Of a stretch of 64,000 bases of DNA, positions 54,963-64,000 are shown piece after piece (position 1 is the stretch's first letter; each line of letters starts with the position of its first letter). The notes beneath the pieces are model-generated. The model saw nothing but the letters and a program-made list of their open reading frames with translations, had not been told where the DNA came from and ran no database searches. The translations under genes were made by a program, and so were the position numbers. The DNA comes from CAYPNF01 sp964411985. Lineage in GTDB: Bacteria > Verrucomicrobiota > Verrucomicrobiia > Limisphaerales > J093. The stretch covers positions 1 to 64,000 of the forward strand of contig CAYPNF010000006.1 in assembly GCA_964411985.1 (NCBI GenBank). The letters run 5' to 3'.

Positions 54963-57900
54963 CTATTTCGCCGTGGCAGAGGCAGTGTTCGAAAGCCCAC
55001 TCTCCGACCCGTTCGCAACAGCAGTTACCTTGTAGAAATACGTCGTCCCAGTGGACAGAGTCTCGGAGTAGGTGGTGGACGGTGGGATCGTGGTTGGCAG
55101 GATAAAGGGGCCACTGCTGCTCGTCGAACGATAGATGGTGTTCGCGGTGACGCCTGGGGTGGTGGACTGCGTCCACGTGAGGGTGATTTTCCGTCTTGCG
55201 CCTACCGCGGCAAGGTTGGTGGGGGCGGCGGTGACCGTCGGTGTCGCAGTTGTAGCGCTCAGTTCGTTGGAATAATCGCTTTCGCCTAGGGGGTTGACTG
55301 CAACTATGACATAGTAATGGGTCCCGCTTGCCAAACCGGAGTCTACGTAGGTGGGACTGGTGACTCCCGACGCGACCAGCTCGTAGCCAGCTCCCGGAGT
55401 CGTACTTCGCAAAACTTTGTAGCTGGTGGCCTCACTGCTGGCTGCCCAGGAGAGTGTCACGGACGCGTTTGCGGCGACGGCGCTGGCAAGCGTGGGAGCA
55501 GAAGGAAGAACCACGTTTGGTTCGGTGCGGATCAGCATGTGATCGATAAACAGCGAATCCAGGACGGTCTTCCCGATGGTTTGATCCTTATCCTTGAGGC
55601 GGATGTAGACTGTTCCCTGTAGCGTATTCGGAAGGGTGAAGTACTGGTCGGAATCAGTATCGGAAACCGCGGTGATCGTGACCATATTCTGGTAGGTCAC
55701 GTTGTCGGTGGAGTAGGCGAAGATGAAATCGTCCCCGTCAGTGCTGGTGGTGCGGTGGGCTTGAACCCGGAATACGACGCGTTTGCCAGGGGTTGCGGCG
55801 AAAGTCCAACGGTGCTCGAGTGCGCTGTAGCGCGATGACTTGCCGCCTAGGAGTTTCTCGGTGAGTTGCTCGTAGACCGAGTCGTTGAGGAGGGTATTGG
55901 ACCTGCTTCCCACGACTGTCCCGGTGACGACCGTTTCACTCGAGGCGTAAGCGTCGATGAAGGGTGCGGCGGCCAGCTTGCCGTCGGTCACTGAGGAACT
56001 GGACCTGTTCCAAGCCCGGACGCGGTAGTAGTAGATCACGCCGGCGTTGAGGCCTGTGTCAATAAAGGAGATCGTGTTGGCTGATAGCATGGACAGGGCC
56101 GTCCATTGGATTTGGTCGGTTGACCGCTCCACCTCATAGGCAGTCTCCAAGCTGGAATTGTCAGTCCAGCTGATTTCGATGGAGGAATTCGAGATTGGGG
56201 CGGCAGCGAGGTTGCTGGGTGCCTCGGGGGGCAGGGGTGCCGACGAGGTAATGTCGGACGCGGAGTCCGAATACGCTGAGGGTCCGGCCGCGTTTACCGC
56301 CCGCACTCTATACGTATATTGGGTGGCAGGCTGAAGTTCGTTCACCAGGACGTCGGTGACGTTTGCTGGGACGCTGGCGAGTGTAGTGAAAGTGGTGCCA
56401 TTCAGGGATTGTTCCACTTCAAAGCCGCTTTCGTTGGAGGAGTTGTCCGTCCATGAAAGCCGGATCTGGGTGTCGGACTGGGCGGACGCAAGCATCCCGG
56501 TGGGGGCGGCGGGCGGAGGTCCGGCATCGGTGGTTGTGGTAAATCGCCGTACGTCGCTAGCCTGGATGTCGACGCCATCCGTGGCCATGACAAACCACTC
56601 GTACTCCTTGGCGGGCTGAAGGCCGGGCCAGGTGGCAGAGGTCTGGATTCCGGAAGGCACATTTGGATTCTCCTGAACGAGCGAGTAAGCCGGACCCGTG
56701 TCCATATCGTAGTTCAGCGTGAACTGGCTGCTAGCATCGGTCTCGTACTGGTTTAGCCACGGAGAATAGGTCTGCACGTGAATCTGGTTGTCGATGGGCG
56801 AGAACTCCAGGGTGCGGAGAAAACCATTACCGCCATTGGGGTAAGACTGGTAATCGGCCAGGAGAGTGTAAACCTTGTTCCCGTTGTAGTCGTCGGTGCG
56901 CTGGGCTTCTCCGTGGTTATGCCCACAAAGCATTAGGAAGAGGTTTGGATTGTCCTTGAGGGCATTGTAGATCGCCAGACCTTGAGGGCCAAAAGTTCCC
57001 GCGAGATCCAGGAAGTAGTGTGTGACCACGATCGCGCGGCGGGTGGGGTGCATCTTTAGGATGCCGTCCGCCCAGTCCAGCACAGCTTGGTCGGGGCTGG
57101 TATCGTGTTCCAGGTAGACCACGAGGAAATCGAGTCCGCTGGCACTGAAGAGCTGGTAGTGGTTATTGTTGTTGTCTCCATAGTGGTCGCCGTAATAGGG
57201 CTGCCCGGCGAAATGCGCTGTGCCAAAATATTGGTTGTAGAAGGTGGTGGGAGAGAGATCGCCGGAGGGAACATATTGGTCGTGGTTACCTACGGCCGCG
57301 CCGTACGGAATGCCGGTGGTAAAGGGAGCGAGGGGAGTCTCAAGTGTGTAAAGAGCGCTTGAGGCGTTGCTCCATTCTACCTCCTTGATGTCCCCATTCT
57401 GACTTACATCCCCCATTTGGGAAACGTAGACGATGTTCAACGACCCGCGGTTGGCACGGATCCAGTCGGTCTGGCGCTTGAGGATGGCCACGGCGCCTCC
57501 GTTGATCTCGGCGGTGTAGTTCTGGATGTCCGGAAGCACTACGATGGTGAAGTTGGGTTGTGGCGCGGTGGCGGGCCGACCATAGAAACTGACGGTGAGG
57601 TTTTGCCCCTCGGGATCCGTCGCGGTGGCAGCCAACGGAGCGTTGAGCTGGACCCCGATCGCTCCAGACGCCGGTGAATCCAAAGCAATGGCAATCTGAC
57701 TGAGGCCGCTCAATATGAGGTCCAAGCTGAGATCACTGCTCGTGGAATTCCCCTGATGGACTTCCACCGCGATGATATTGTCGCCCTGGACGAGCAGGTT
57801 GGCGATGGGTTGAGGCGGATCCCAGGAGTACTCCGTGGCGCTGGAGGCCCAAGTGCCATAGCTGATGTTGCCCGAAGGCATGTTGTAGCGGGCCACCTCC

Positions 57901-58253
57901 GTACCGTTCAGGTAGACCACCGCGCCGTCATCCCGCAGGATCTCCAGGTTCAGAGACTGATACTTTCCGGGATCTGCGACTGAGAAGGTGTGGCGGAAGT
58001 AGTAGCACGGTCGAACCTGGGTGTTGGAGATCAGAGTCTGCTCGTCGCTATCTCCATATCCCAGCTGGGCCGGACCACTGGGCCAAGATGTGTCATCGTA
58101 CCCAAATCCGCGCCATGCCGTGCCGAGGTCGGTGCCGGTGTCGTTGTACCTCCAGGTAGACCCATCGGGAACCAGGGTCTCGGTCCCAGCCAACGCTACT
58201 GTCCCCGCCGCAACCAGAGCCATGGTCCATCGAACCAAGAATCCATGTTTCAT
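54963..58253 (-). CDS. Secreted metallophosphoesterase with fibronectin-III domains
   Basis: Exported protein of 1096 residues from ATG 58253 (MKHGFLVRWTMALVAAG); an earlier ATG at 58289 is less likely. A galactose-binding-like beta-sandwich (24-195) is followed by a calcineurin-like phosphoesterase (about 240-540) with VLPDIQNY, GDVSQNG, GNHDQY (about 322), VTHYF and CGHNHGE (about 442). The C-terminal half has Fn3 domains (about 590-680, 690-780, 955-1040, 1040-1096) around another beta region. It probably cleaves phosphoesters outside the cell. It is divergent from the subtilase pair. Confidence 0.85.
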   Translation of the reverse strand: MKHGFLVRWTMALVAAGTVALAGTETLVPDGSTWRYNDTGTDLGTAWRGFGYDDTSWPSGPAQLGYGDSDEQTLISNTQVRPCYYFRHTFSVADPGKYQSLNLEILRDDGAVVYLNGTEVARYNMPSGNISYGTWASSATEYSWDPPQPIANLLVQGDNIIAVEVHQGNSTSSDLSLDLILSGLSQIAIALDSPASGAIGVQLNAPLAATATDPEGQNLTVSFYGRPATAPQPNFTIVVLPDIQNYTAEINGGAVAILKRQTDWIRANRGSLNIVYVSQMGDVSQNGDIKEVEWSNASSALYTLETPLAPFTTGIPYGAAVGNHDQYVPSGDLSPTTFYNQYFGTAHFAGQPYYGDHYGDNNNNHYQLFSASGLDFLVVYLEHDTSPDQAVLDWADGILKMHPTRRAIVVTHYFLDLAGTFGPQGLAIYNALKDNPNLFLMLCGHNHGEAQRTDDYNGNKVYTLLADYQSYPNGGNGFLRTLEFSPIDNQIHVQTYSPWLNQYETDASSQFTLNYDMDTGPAYSLVQENPNVPSGIQTSATWPGLQPAKEYEWFVMATDGVDIQASDVRRFTTTTDAGPPPAAPTGMLASAQSDTQIRLSWTDNSSNESGFEVEQSLNGTTFTTLASVPANVTDVLVNELQPATQYTYRVRAVNAAGPSAYSDSASDITSSAPLPPEAPSNLAAAPISNSSIEISWTDNSSLETAYEVERSTDQIQWTALSMLSANTISFIDTGLNAGVIYYYRVRAWNRSSSSVTDGKLAAAPFIDAYASSETVVTGTVVGSRSNTLLNDSVYEQLTEKLLGGKSSRYSALEHRWTFAATPGKRVVFRVQAHRTTSTDGDDFIFAYSTDNVTYQNMVTITAVSDTDSDQYFTLPNTLQGTVYIRLKDKDQTIGKTVLDSLFIDHMLIRTEPNVVLPSAPTLASAVAANASVTLSWAASSEATSYKVLRSTTPGAGYELVASGVTSPTYVDSGLASGTHYYVIVAVNPLGESDYSNELSATTATPTVTAAPTNLAAVGARRKITLTWTQSTTPGVTANTIYRSTSSSGPFILPTTIPPSTTYSETLSTGTTYFYKVTAVANGSESGLSNTASATAK

Positions 58254-58659
58254 AAAATCAGGCTTGAGTTGTGCAAACGAGATACGCACCTACCCTAGGA
58301 TGAAAACGAATCGCTAATGACATCGTTTAGCTCATCAGGATTTCATCTGATGCCCCTCGCCTCAATGCATGGTAATGAGTTATGCTATTCTACACAGGAG
58401 CGTCAAGGTGCATCCTCCAGGGGCTTGGCCTTTTTGCTAAGTTCCGCAGCGGATAGGTCATAAGAGATCCGGTCAATAGAGCCTCATGGCACTATTCGAC
58501 TTTGGCATTTGCCTCATCCCCCCATAGGACATAGATTCCATGTCTCGATTTTAGTCGAAAACGGCCTATTTTGGGGCAAATTCTGTTGCGTCCTCCTGCT
58601 TCCGGGAGTAACTAATATTTATCAACAGAAGCTTGCCAAGCGAAGAGAGAGAAAACCGT
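58254..58659. other. Divergent intergenic region
   Basis: 406 bases between the phosphoesterase and the subtilases. The AT-rich part near 58600-58625 may be promoter, but no clear -35/-10 pair was found. No small gene is seen. Confidence 0.5.
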
Positions 58660-60000
58660 ATGAAAAAAAGTCTATTCGTAATTGCCGTGGCCGCGTCCGT
58701 CAGTGGGCTGCAGGGGGTTCAGGCGCAGAATGCGGGAGATGTCGTTCCTGGTCATTATATCGTGATGCTGTCCGATGACTCGGACGTGGACGGTGTGGTG
58801 AAGCAGCATGGAGCTAGCGCTAAGCACGTCTACAAGCACGCCATCCGAGGCTTCGCGGGGGCGCTGAACCCGCAGCAATTGCAGAGATTGGCGAACGACC
58901 CTCGGGTGGTGTCGGTGGTGCCGGATCGGTATGTGGAGGCGATTGGGAAGCCGAGTGGAGGAGGGACTACACCTGCTCCTCAGGTCGTGCCTGAGGGTGT
59001 CAAGCGGATTGGTGTTCGCGACGGTAACGGAAACCCCCTGGTCAACCAAACAGGATCGGGAGTCGGCGTAGCTATTGTCGATACCGGGATTGATCTAAAG
59101 CACTCTGACCTTGTCAGTCCCAGTAGTCTCTATAGTCTCTATAACGCCGTTAGGCCTGGGACTCTCGCACAGGATGACAACGGGCATGGGACGCACGTGG
59201 CCGGAATCGTTGCGGCTAGGCAAAACTCACATGATGTTGTTGGGGTGGCACCTGCTGCGGCACTCTATGCCGTGAAGGTCCTGAATCGCCAAGGGTCAGG
59301 AAGCGACTCAACCATCATTGCCGGCTTAAACGAGGTCGCCTCGAGCACTGCGCCAATCAAAGTCGTCAACATGAGTCTCGGAAGGCCGGGGAGTATCGGT
59401 GACAACCCATCTTTGCGGACTGCAGTTCAAAGTCTGGTGGGTAAGGGGATCACCGTCGTTGTTGCGGCAGGAAATGATTGCGGTCTTGAGGCGAAGGATC
59501 AGGTGCCTGCCTGTTATCCGGAGGTGATCGCTGTAGCGAGTACAACAGCTAGGAACGGGACTAGCAAGTACCCCGGTTTTGGTGGGATTCCGGCAGACAC
59601 AGCATCCTATTTCACCTCCGATGGGGCCTTTGACAGCAGTGGAGTTGGGGTGACCATATCCGCGCCTGGAGAAGACCAGGAAAACGTTTCCGTCACAGGA
59701 GGGATAAGTTCTGTAGGGATCCTCTCCACCAAGCTCGGTGGGGGGACTACTCGGATGTCTGGTACCAGCATGGCTGCGCCCCATGTGGCCGGGGTGGCCG
59801 CACTAGTATATCAGAAGGCCGGTTCGATTAGCCCAGGCGATGTTCGACTCAAGATTGGTAACGGAGCATTTCAGGACTACGTTCTTGATGAATATGGCCA
59901 GCCGGTCGCCCGCCTGCCGCTTAGCAGCCCGACCGACTGTTACACCTTCGACGGCGACCCTGAGGGTATTCTCTGGGCTCCCGGGGCTCTCGCTCAATAA
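58660..60000 (+). CDS. Secreted subtilisin-family (S8) serine protease
   Basis: Preproenzyme of 446 residues from ATG 58660, with GAGAGAG upstream. Signal peptide (1-23), an inhibitor-I9-type propeptide (about 25-90, GHYIVMLSD and VVPDRYVEAI), then the catalytic domain with Asp141 (AIVDTGID), His176 (NGHGTHVAG), Asn272 (AAGND) and Ser370 (GTSMAAPHVAG). All of the triad is present. It should be active on extracellular proteins after self-processing. A second subtilase follows 77 bases later on the same strand. Confidence 0.92.
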   Translation: MKKSLFVIAVAASVSGLQGVQAQNAGDVVPGHYIVMLSDDSDVDGVVKQHGASAKHVYKHAIRGFAGALNPQQLQRLANDPRVVSVVPDRYVEAIGKPSGGGTTPAPQVVPEGVKRIGVRDGNGNPLVNQTGSGVGVAIVDTGIDLKHSDLVSPSSLYSLYNAVRPGTLAQDDNGHGTHVAGIVAARQNSHDVVGVAPAAALYAVKVLNRQGSGSDSTIIAGLNEVASSTAPIKVVNMSLGRPGSIGDNPSLRTAVQSLVGKGITVVVAAGNDCGLEAKDQVPACYPEVIAVASTTARNGTSKYPGFGGIPADTASYFTSDGAFDSSGVGVTISAPGEDQENVSVTGGISSVGILSTKLGGGTTRMSGTSMAAPHVAGVAALVYQKAGSISPGDVRLKIGNGAFQDYVLDEYGQPVARLPLSSPTDCYTFDGDPEGILWAPGALAQ

Positions 60001-60077
60001 TAGCTCACACATGTTCTGTTGATTAAGGGGTCCATTCTGGCCAGCCCGAAGGGCGGCTGATTCCTCATCAAGATTCT

Positions 60078-61583
60078 ATGAACACAACTTGCCTACTCTT
60101 AGCGTCCGTCATAACGACGGCGACATTTTCGACCGTCCACGCGGTGGACAAAGCACGCGTGTTGGTCGAGTTTAAAGCAGGCCAGAAAGAGGTGGCCAAA
60201 GGCCTTTTGAAGAAGGCCGGTGGAGCGATCCACTACGAGTTTGACGAACTGAACGCCGTGGCCGTCACCTTGCCAGGCAATGCGGTCAAGGCAATTCAGA
60301 ATAACCCCAACATCACCTTGGTGGAGGAGGATCCACCGCGATACCTGTACTCAGACACGGTACCCTATGGAGTGAACATGGTTGGCGCGCCGTTGATTTG
60401 GGACCAAGTGCCATCGCCTGGCCCGGACAAGATCAAGGTCGGCGTCATCGACTCGGGTGTGTCCACGCTGCACGACGATTTCAGCCTTGCCGATTGGGTA
60501 GGAGGCTATCCTAAGGACCAATGGCAGACGGATGGGGATGGTCACGGAACTCACGTCTGTGGGACGATTGTTGCCTCGCTTAATGATACTGGTGTCGTGG
60601 GGGTCTCCCCGGACGGGGTGGCCATTTACATGGTGAAGGTGTTCGGAGACACGGGGAGTTGGATTTACTCCTCGACCCTCATTGATGCCGCGAATCAGTG
60701 CGATATCGCGAAGTGTAACATCATCAGCATGAGCCTTGGCGGTCCTGTGCCGAGTGGCATCGAGAATAAGGGATTCGCTCGACTATACAAAGCAGGAATC
60801 CTATTGGTCGCGGCGGCTGGCAACGATGGAAACAAGAAAACGAGCTATCCAGCTGGATACGCCTCGGTGATTTCTGTCGCGGCGGTTGATTCTGACAAGG
60901 TGGTAGCCTCCTTCTCCCAGAAGAACAAGGACGTTGAACTGGCTGCGCCCGGGGTGGGCGTGCTTAGCACTGTTCCCTACATCGACGCGAATACCGTCGC
61001 GGTTGAAGGCACCACAGTTCAGGGGGGGCACATCGAGTTCTCCGCTCGCGGCGAGGTTAGCGCGAAATTGGTGGACGGCGGTCTGGGAGACAGCGAGAAT
61101 ACCGCCTGGGCGGGTAAAGCGGTGCTGGTTCAGCGTGGAACCATCAGCTTTTATGACAAGGTGATGAACGTTCAGAATGCGGGCGGCTTGGCCTGCATCA
61201 TCTACAACAACGTGGATGGCGATTTCTTAGGGACTCTGGGCGAAGGATATTCCTCTGAGATTCCGGCTATTAGCCTCAGTGGTGAACAGGGTAAAACTCT
61301 TCTCGAGATCCTCGCTGCCATCGAGGATGTTTCAGCCAGGGTAAGTAGTTCTGTCACGGTAGGGAGTGGGTATGCCTACTACGATGGGACCTCGATGGCG
61401 ACCCCGCACGTGTCGGGCGTTGCGGCGTTGATCTGGAGCGGTGCCCCTGGGAAATCCAACGTGGAGGTGCGTACTGCGCTTCAGAGAAGTGCCGAAGATC
61501 TCGGCGCGCCGGGGCGCGATACCTCCTATGGTTTCGGCCTTATCAACGCGGTGAGCGCTCTCCAGTATCTGAGAACTCACTGA
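60078..61583 (+). CDS. Secreted subtilase with an inserted PA domain
   Basis: Preproenzyme of 501 residues: signal (1-22), propeptide (about 24-95) and catalytic domain with Asp125 (GVIDSGVS), His156 (DGHGTHV), Asn249 (AAAGND) and Ser439 (GTSMATPHVSG). A protease-associated (PA) domain (about 305-410, AGKAVLVQRG, GLACIIYNN) is inserted between the Asn and Ser motifs, as in many plant and bacterial cell-envelope subtilases. It forms a tandem with the smaller subtilase upstream, with a strong terminator after it. Confidence 0.92.
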   Translation: MNTTCLLLASVITTATFSTVHAVDKARVLVEFKAGQKEVAKGLLKKAGGAIHYEFDELNAVAVTLPGNAVKAIQNNPNITLVEEDPPRYLYSDTVPYGVNMVGAPLIWDQVPSPGPDKIKVGVIDSGVSTLHDDFSLADWVGGYPKDQWQTDGDGHGTHVCGTIVASLNDTGVVGVSPDGVAIYMVKVFGDTGSWIYSSTLIDAANQCDIAKCNIISMSLGGPVPSGIENKGFARLYKAGILLVAAAGNDGNKKTSYPAGYASVISVAAVDSDKVVASFSQKNKDVELAAPGVGVLSTVPYIDANTVAVEGTTVQGGHIEFSARGEVSAKLVDGGLGDSENTAWAGKAVLVQRGTISFYDKVMNVQNAGGLACIIYNNVDGDFLGTLGEGYSSEIPAISLSGEQGKTLLEILAAIEDVSARVSSSVTVGSGYAYYDGTSMATPHVSGVAALIWSGAPGKSNVEVRTALQRSAEDLGAPGRDTSYGFGLINAVSALQYLRTH

Positions 61584-61615
61584 ACCAGCCTCCGACCTGA
61601 ACGTCTACTTCACGC

Positions 61616-61641
61616 AGGCTCCGTCCGCAGGGACGGAGCCT
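61616..61641 (+). terminator. Rho-independent terminator after the subtilases
   Basis: Perfect 11-base stem AGGCTCCGTCC/GGACGGAGCCT with loop GCAG, followed by T-rich TTTGTGTTATT. It lies 33 bases after the stop at 61583 and may also act on the convergent CotH gene. Confidence 0.85.
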
Positions 61642-61653
61642 TTGTGTTATTAG

Positions 61654-62928
61654 CTACTTCACTGGTACCGTGTTCGTAGGACTCACGTAAGGCTTGATGA
61701 TCGGGTCGCGCCGCAGCACCCGGTAGCGGCTCTGGAGTTGGTAGCTGAAGTTGTCAACGTGATTGGTCATGTCCGGTTCCGCTTGGATGAGGACCTTGCC
61801 CACCTCCGCGACTCGGTTAGTCAGGTAAGGAAGTTGGAAGATGTTGGTAAAGAGTTGTCGGCACCGTTCCTCATACCTTTTCATTCCTTCCGGAGCGTCG
61901 AAGACAGCCCAGGCGACGGATCCCGACCACCCAGCGTCCAGCTCCATATAGGAACGCTGCAGAAGTTGGTCCATGCCGTGGGGGATGAACACGGCGCGGC
62001 CGTCCTGGGGGCGAAAGTAGATGCGGTAGTTGTTCCGGTTCATGGCGTAGCCATCCCAATCCACCAGCATGACCGAGAGCGCGGCGTAGGTGAGGAAATG
62101 ATCCACATCCAGCACCTTCTGGATCTTCTCCCAGCGCTTGGCGGCATCCTTCTCGTGCACTGCCTCCCGGAGCGCATTTAGGTCGGCGTCGTTGTCAGGG
62201 CCTTTGCCGGACTCCCGGCTCAGGTTGCCGTCGATGTCGCGGACAAACCCTCCTTCGTAAAGGTTTCCATCGGGATTGCCGAAGAACACTTGCAGAAACT
62301 CTTTCTCGAACCCCTCCTTCACGACATAGAGGCCCAGGTCCCGGTCGTTCAAACGCACTTTGGCCCAAGCCACCCGTGGGGTGGGAACTCCCGCGGCGCG
62401 AAACATCTCGCTTCCCATGAACTCGCTCAAGCGCGTGGGGTCCTGGACGGAGTTGTTGAGGTGAATCCTCCGCAGTCCGTAGAGACGCTGGCGTTTGATG
62501 TACTTGTCGATCCCGAGTGTCATGGCGGGGCGATCATCCAGCATCCGGAAGCTTCCCGCCGCTCCTTTTAGCTTGATGCCGACCTCGGGGTAGGGGCGGC
62601 CGTTTACTACGACCGTGGCTGGGGTATAAGTTCGAGGGTGTTTTTGGAGTGCCTGGTAGTTCGTTTTCCCCAGCTGAACGTGGACGTCAAGCACGGTGGG
62701 TTGATCAAAGATGGCGCTGCCAGGCAGCTTACTGTTCTGGAGGGGGGCCGGGAATGGCGGAGGTCCAGGTTCGGCGGCTTGGGTACAGCCGGAGGTCAGG
62801 AGGAGACTGCTGGTGAGCACTAGTAAAAGTCCCAGCAAAAGGCACGGCATCAGGGCGCGTTTCAAGTCCGCCCATCCCCGGCTGGAGGAGCGGCAGGCGT
62901 CCTGGTGCTTGAGCCTTGCGCATCGCAT
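61654..62928 (-). CDS. CotH-family kinase lipoprotein
   Basis: Protein of 424 residues. The hydrophobic run ends in a lipobox (LLTSGC), so it is probably an anchored lipoprotein; the true start may be the TTG just before KRALMPCLLL rather than ATG 62928. The CotH domain (about 75-400) has VGIKLKGAAGSF, LGLYVVKEGFEKEF and a late motif IPHGMDQLL in place of the PWDLDVGF seen in the other CotH protein, so a DxD Asp appears to be missing. It may be a weak or altered kinase (inference). Confidence 0.82.
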   Translation of the reverse strand: MRCARLKHQDACRSSSRGWADLKRALMPCLLLGLLLVLTSSLLLTSGCTQAAEPGPPPFPAPLQNSKLPGSAIFDQPTVLDVHVQLGKTNYQALQKHPRTYTPATVVVNGRPYPEVGIKLKGAAGSFRMLDDRPAMTLGIDKYIKRQRLYGLRRIHLNNSVQDPTRLSEFMGSEMFRAAGVPTPRVAWAKVRLNDRDLGLYVVKEGFEKEFLQVFFGNPDGNLYEGGFVRDIDGNLSRESGKGPDNDADLNALREAVHEKDAAKRWEKIQKVLDVDHFLTYAALSVMLVDWDGYAMNRNNYRIYFRPQDGRAVFIPHGMDQLLQRSYMELDAGWSGSVAWAVFDAPEGMKRYEERCRQLFTNIFQLPYLTNRVAEVGKVLIQAEPDMTNHVDNFSYQLQSRYRVLRRDPIIKPYVSPTNTVPVK

Positions 62929-63171
62929 TGTGGTGAAAAGCTAGTGGAGCCTGGGACAAGGCACAAGTCGCGCCTTTGAAAATGTCCACGAGGGATTAGG
63001 CCATCGATGATCACCAGCCCAACCGAGGTGTGACAGCTGTCATGGAGTACGGCGGGAAGCGAAGCGCCACGCCGTTTTGGGACCCTTCGGATGGTTCAGG
63101 GCGATTCGAATCCTAAAAACTCAAGGTTTGGACTTGGAACCGAGGTCGCTCGCTCTACACTCGCGCTCACC

Positions 63172-64000
63172 GTGCATACCGATTTGAAGCCACTTCAGGA
63201 AACGATCGCAGCCCACCAGCCCAGGCTGGAAGCGATCCGAGGCGAGATGGCCCGGAACATCATCGGGCAGCAACAACTCATCGAACGACTCTTGGTGGGG
63301 CTCCTCGCCAATGGTCACGTCCTGCTGGAGGGGGTGCCTGGGCTTGCCAAAACGGCCACCGTCAATGCCTTGGCCCAGTGCCTCCACCTCAAGTTTGCGC
63401 GTGTCCAGTTTACGCCGGACCTGCTGCCTGGCGACCTCATCGGCAACCTGGTGTTCAACCCGCGCGACAACTCCTATCACACCCGCAAAGGTCCGGTCTT
63501 CGCCAATTTGGTGTTGGCGGACGAAATCAACCGCGCTCCCGCCAAAGTGCAGAGCGCGTTGCTGGAAGCAATGCAGGAGCGCCAGATTACCATTGGCGAG
63601 GAGAGTTTCCTGCTGCCTTCGCCCTTCCTGGTGCTGGCGACCATGAATCCGATTGAACAGGAAGGCACCTACTCCCTGCCGGAAGCCCAGCTGGATCGGT
63701 TCATGCTCAAGGTGCGCGTTACCTATCCCAGCGAAGCGGAGGAAAGGCAGATCATGGCCCTGATGGCCCGGACCGCTACCCGACCCAGTTTGAAGACAAT
63801 CCTGCACCCTGAGGATATTCTTGCTATGCGCGCTTTGGTAGACGAGGTGCACGTGGACGAGCAGATCTCGGATTATATTGTTCGTCTGGTTTCCACCACC
63901 CGGGATGCCTCGAAGTATGCGCCGAAGATGAAGCCGTTTATCCGGTTTGGGAGTTCACCGCGGGCTTCGATCAATCTTTCCTTGGCGGCCAAGGCCTATG
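63172..64000 (+). CDS. MoxR-family AAA+ ATPase (3' end outside window)
   Basis: Partial protein, 276 codons seen, from GTG 63172 (VHTDLKPLQETIAAHQ); upstream codons stay open, so an earlier start is possible. Walker A is GVPGLAKT, Walker B is LADEINRAP, and PEAQLDRFMLKV and SPRASINL follow, all typical of MoxR. These ATPases help assemble or regulate metal- and surface-protein complexes and usually precede DUF58 and VWA-domain genes, which would lie past 64000. Confidence 0.9.
   Translation, partial: MHTDLKPLQETIAAHQPRLEAIRGEMARNIIGQQQLIERLLVGLLANGHVLLEGVPGLAKTATVNALAQCLHLKFARVQFTPDLLPGDLIGNLVFNPRDNSYHTRKGPVFANLVLADEINRAPAKVQSALLEAMQERQITIGEESFLLPSPFLVLATMNPIEQEGTYSLPEAQLDRFMLKVRVTYPSEAEERQIMALMARTATRPSLKTILHPEDILAMRALVDEVHVDEQISDYIVRLVSTTRDASKYAPKMKPFIRFGSSPRASINLSLAAKAY

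Noticed and set aside
63121..63852. 243-residue minus-strand frame at the window end
   Set aside because: Opposite the MoxR ATPase, whose Walker motifs are clear.

Overview
The window reads as a chromosomal segment of a GC-rich, Gram-negative bacterium of the Verrucomicrobiota, probably a Limisphaerales/Pedosphaera-like lineage (inference). The evidence is a sigma factor paired with a WD40 protein kinase, huge secreted FG-GAP/ASPIC-UnbV proteins, CotH kinases, several Tat-exported redox or isomerase-type proteins, a prepilin-like protein of the PVC type, a LamB-type outer-membrane porin, and weak use of Shine-Dalgarno sites. I recognise no phage, insertion sequence, CRISPR array or conjugation gene. 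One tRNA gene, tRNA-Arg(TCG), lies at 29997-30073.

Layout. 202-5098 (+): ECF-like sigma factor and a transmembrane Ser/Thr kinase with WD40 repeats. 5367-14476 (+): two giant secreted proteins. 14669-28537 (-): LamB-type porin, a gingipain-like protein, a second giant propeller protein, a Calx-beta/esterase fusion and a third giant propeller protein. 28538-29996: a gene-poor stretch with remnants of a peptidase gene and of a BspA-type leucine-rich-repeat gene, next to the tRNA. 30344-38510: Tat lipoprotein, UroD-family protein, dicarboxylate symporter, and a minus-strand run of lytic transglycosylase, deacetylase-like protein and PqaA-like protein. 38682-43892: a triple CBM9-like protein diverging from a CotH kinase. 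44190-44853: Phd/VapC toxin-antitoxin pair. 45010-47114: prepilin-like protein and sugar isomerase-like protein. 47171-49765 (-): GH53 galactanase with a repeat-containing binding protein. 49975-51167 (-): DUF2089-type regulator and a membrane protein behind a palindromic operator. 51367-54266 (+): Gfo/Idh/MocA oxidoreductase and an RluA-RlmI fusion. 54273-58253 (-): GcvR-like ACT protein and a fibronectin/metallophosphoesterase protein. 58660-61583 (+): two subtilases. 61654-62928 (-): second CotH kinase. 63172 to the end (+): MoxR ATPase, cut by the window edge.

How the genes fit together (inference). Most products are exported and many are built to bind or cut polymers (galactanase, esterases, CBM9-like, lectin, LamB porin, subtilases), which suits a degrader of polysaccharide and protein. 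Two patterns stand out. First, the three giant propeller proteins share one cassette: seven Ca-binding propeller repeats, ASPIC/UnbV, Ig, seven more repeats, ASPIC/UnbV. Second, at least eight otherwise unrelated exported proteins and one pseudogene carry the same short module, a hydrophobic strand, a S/T-x-x-L turn, a conserved W and a closing F-Y/F-R. In six of the intact proteins it is the extreme C-terminus, so it may be an undescribed sorting or anchoring domain.
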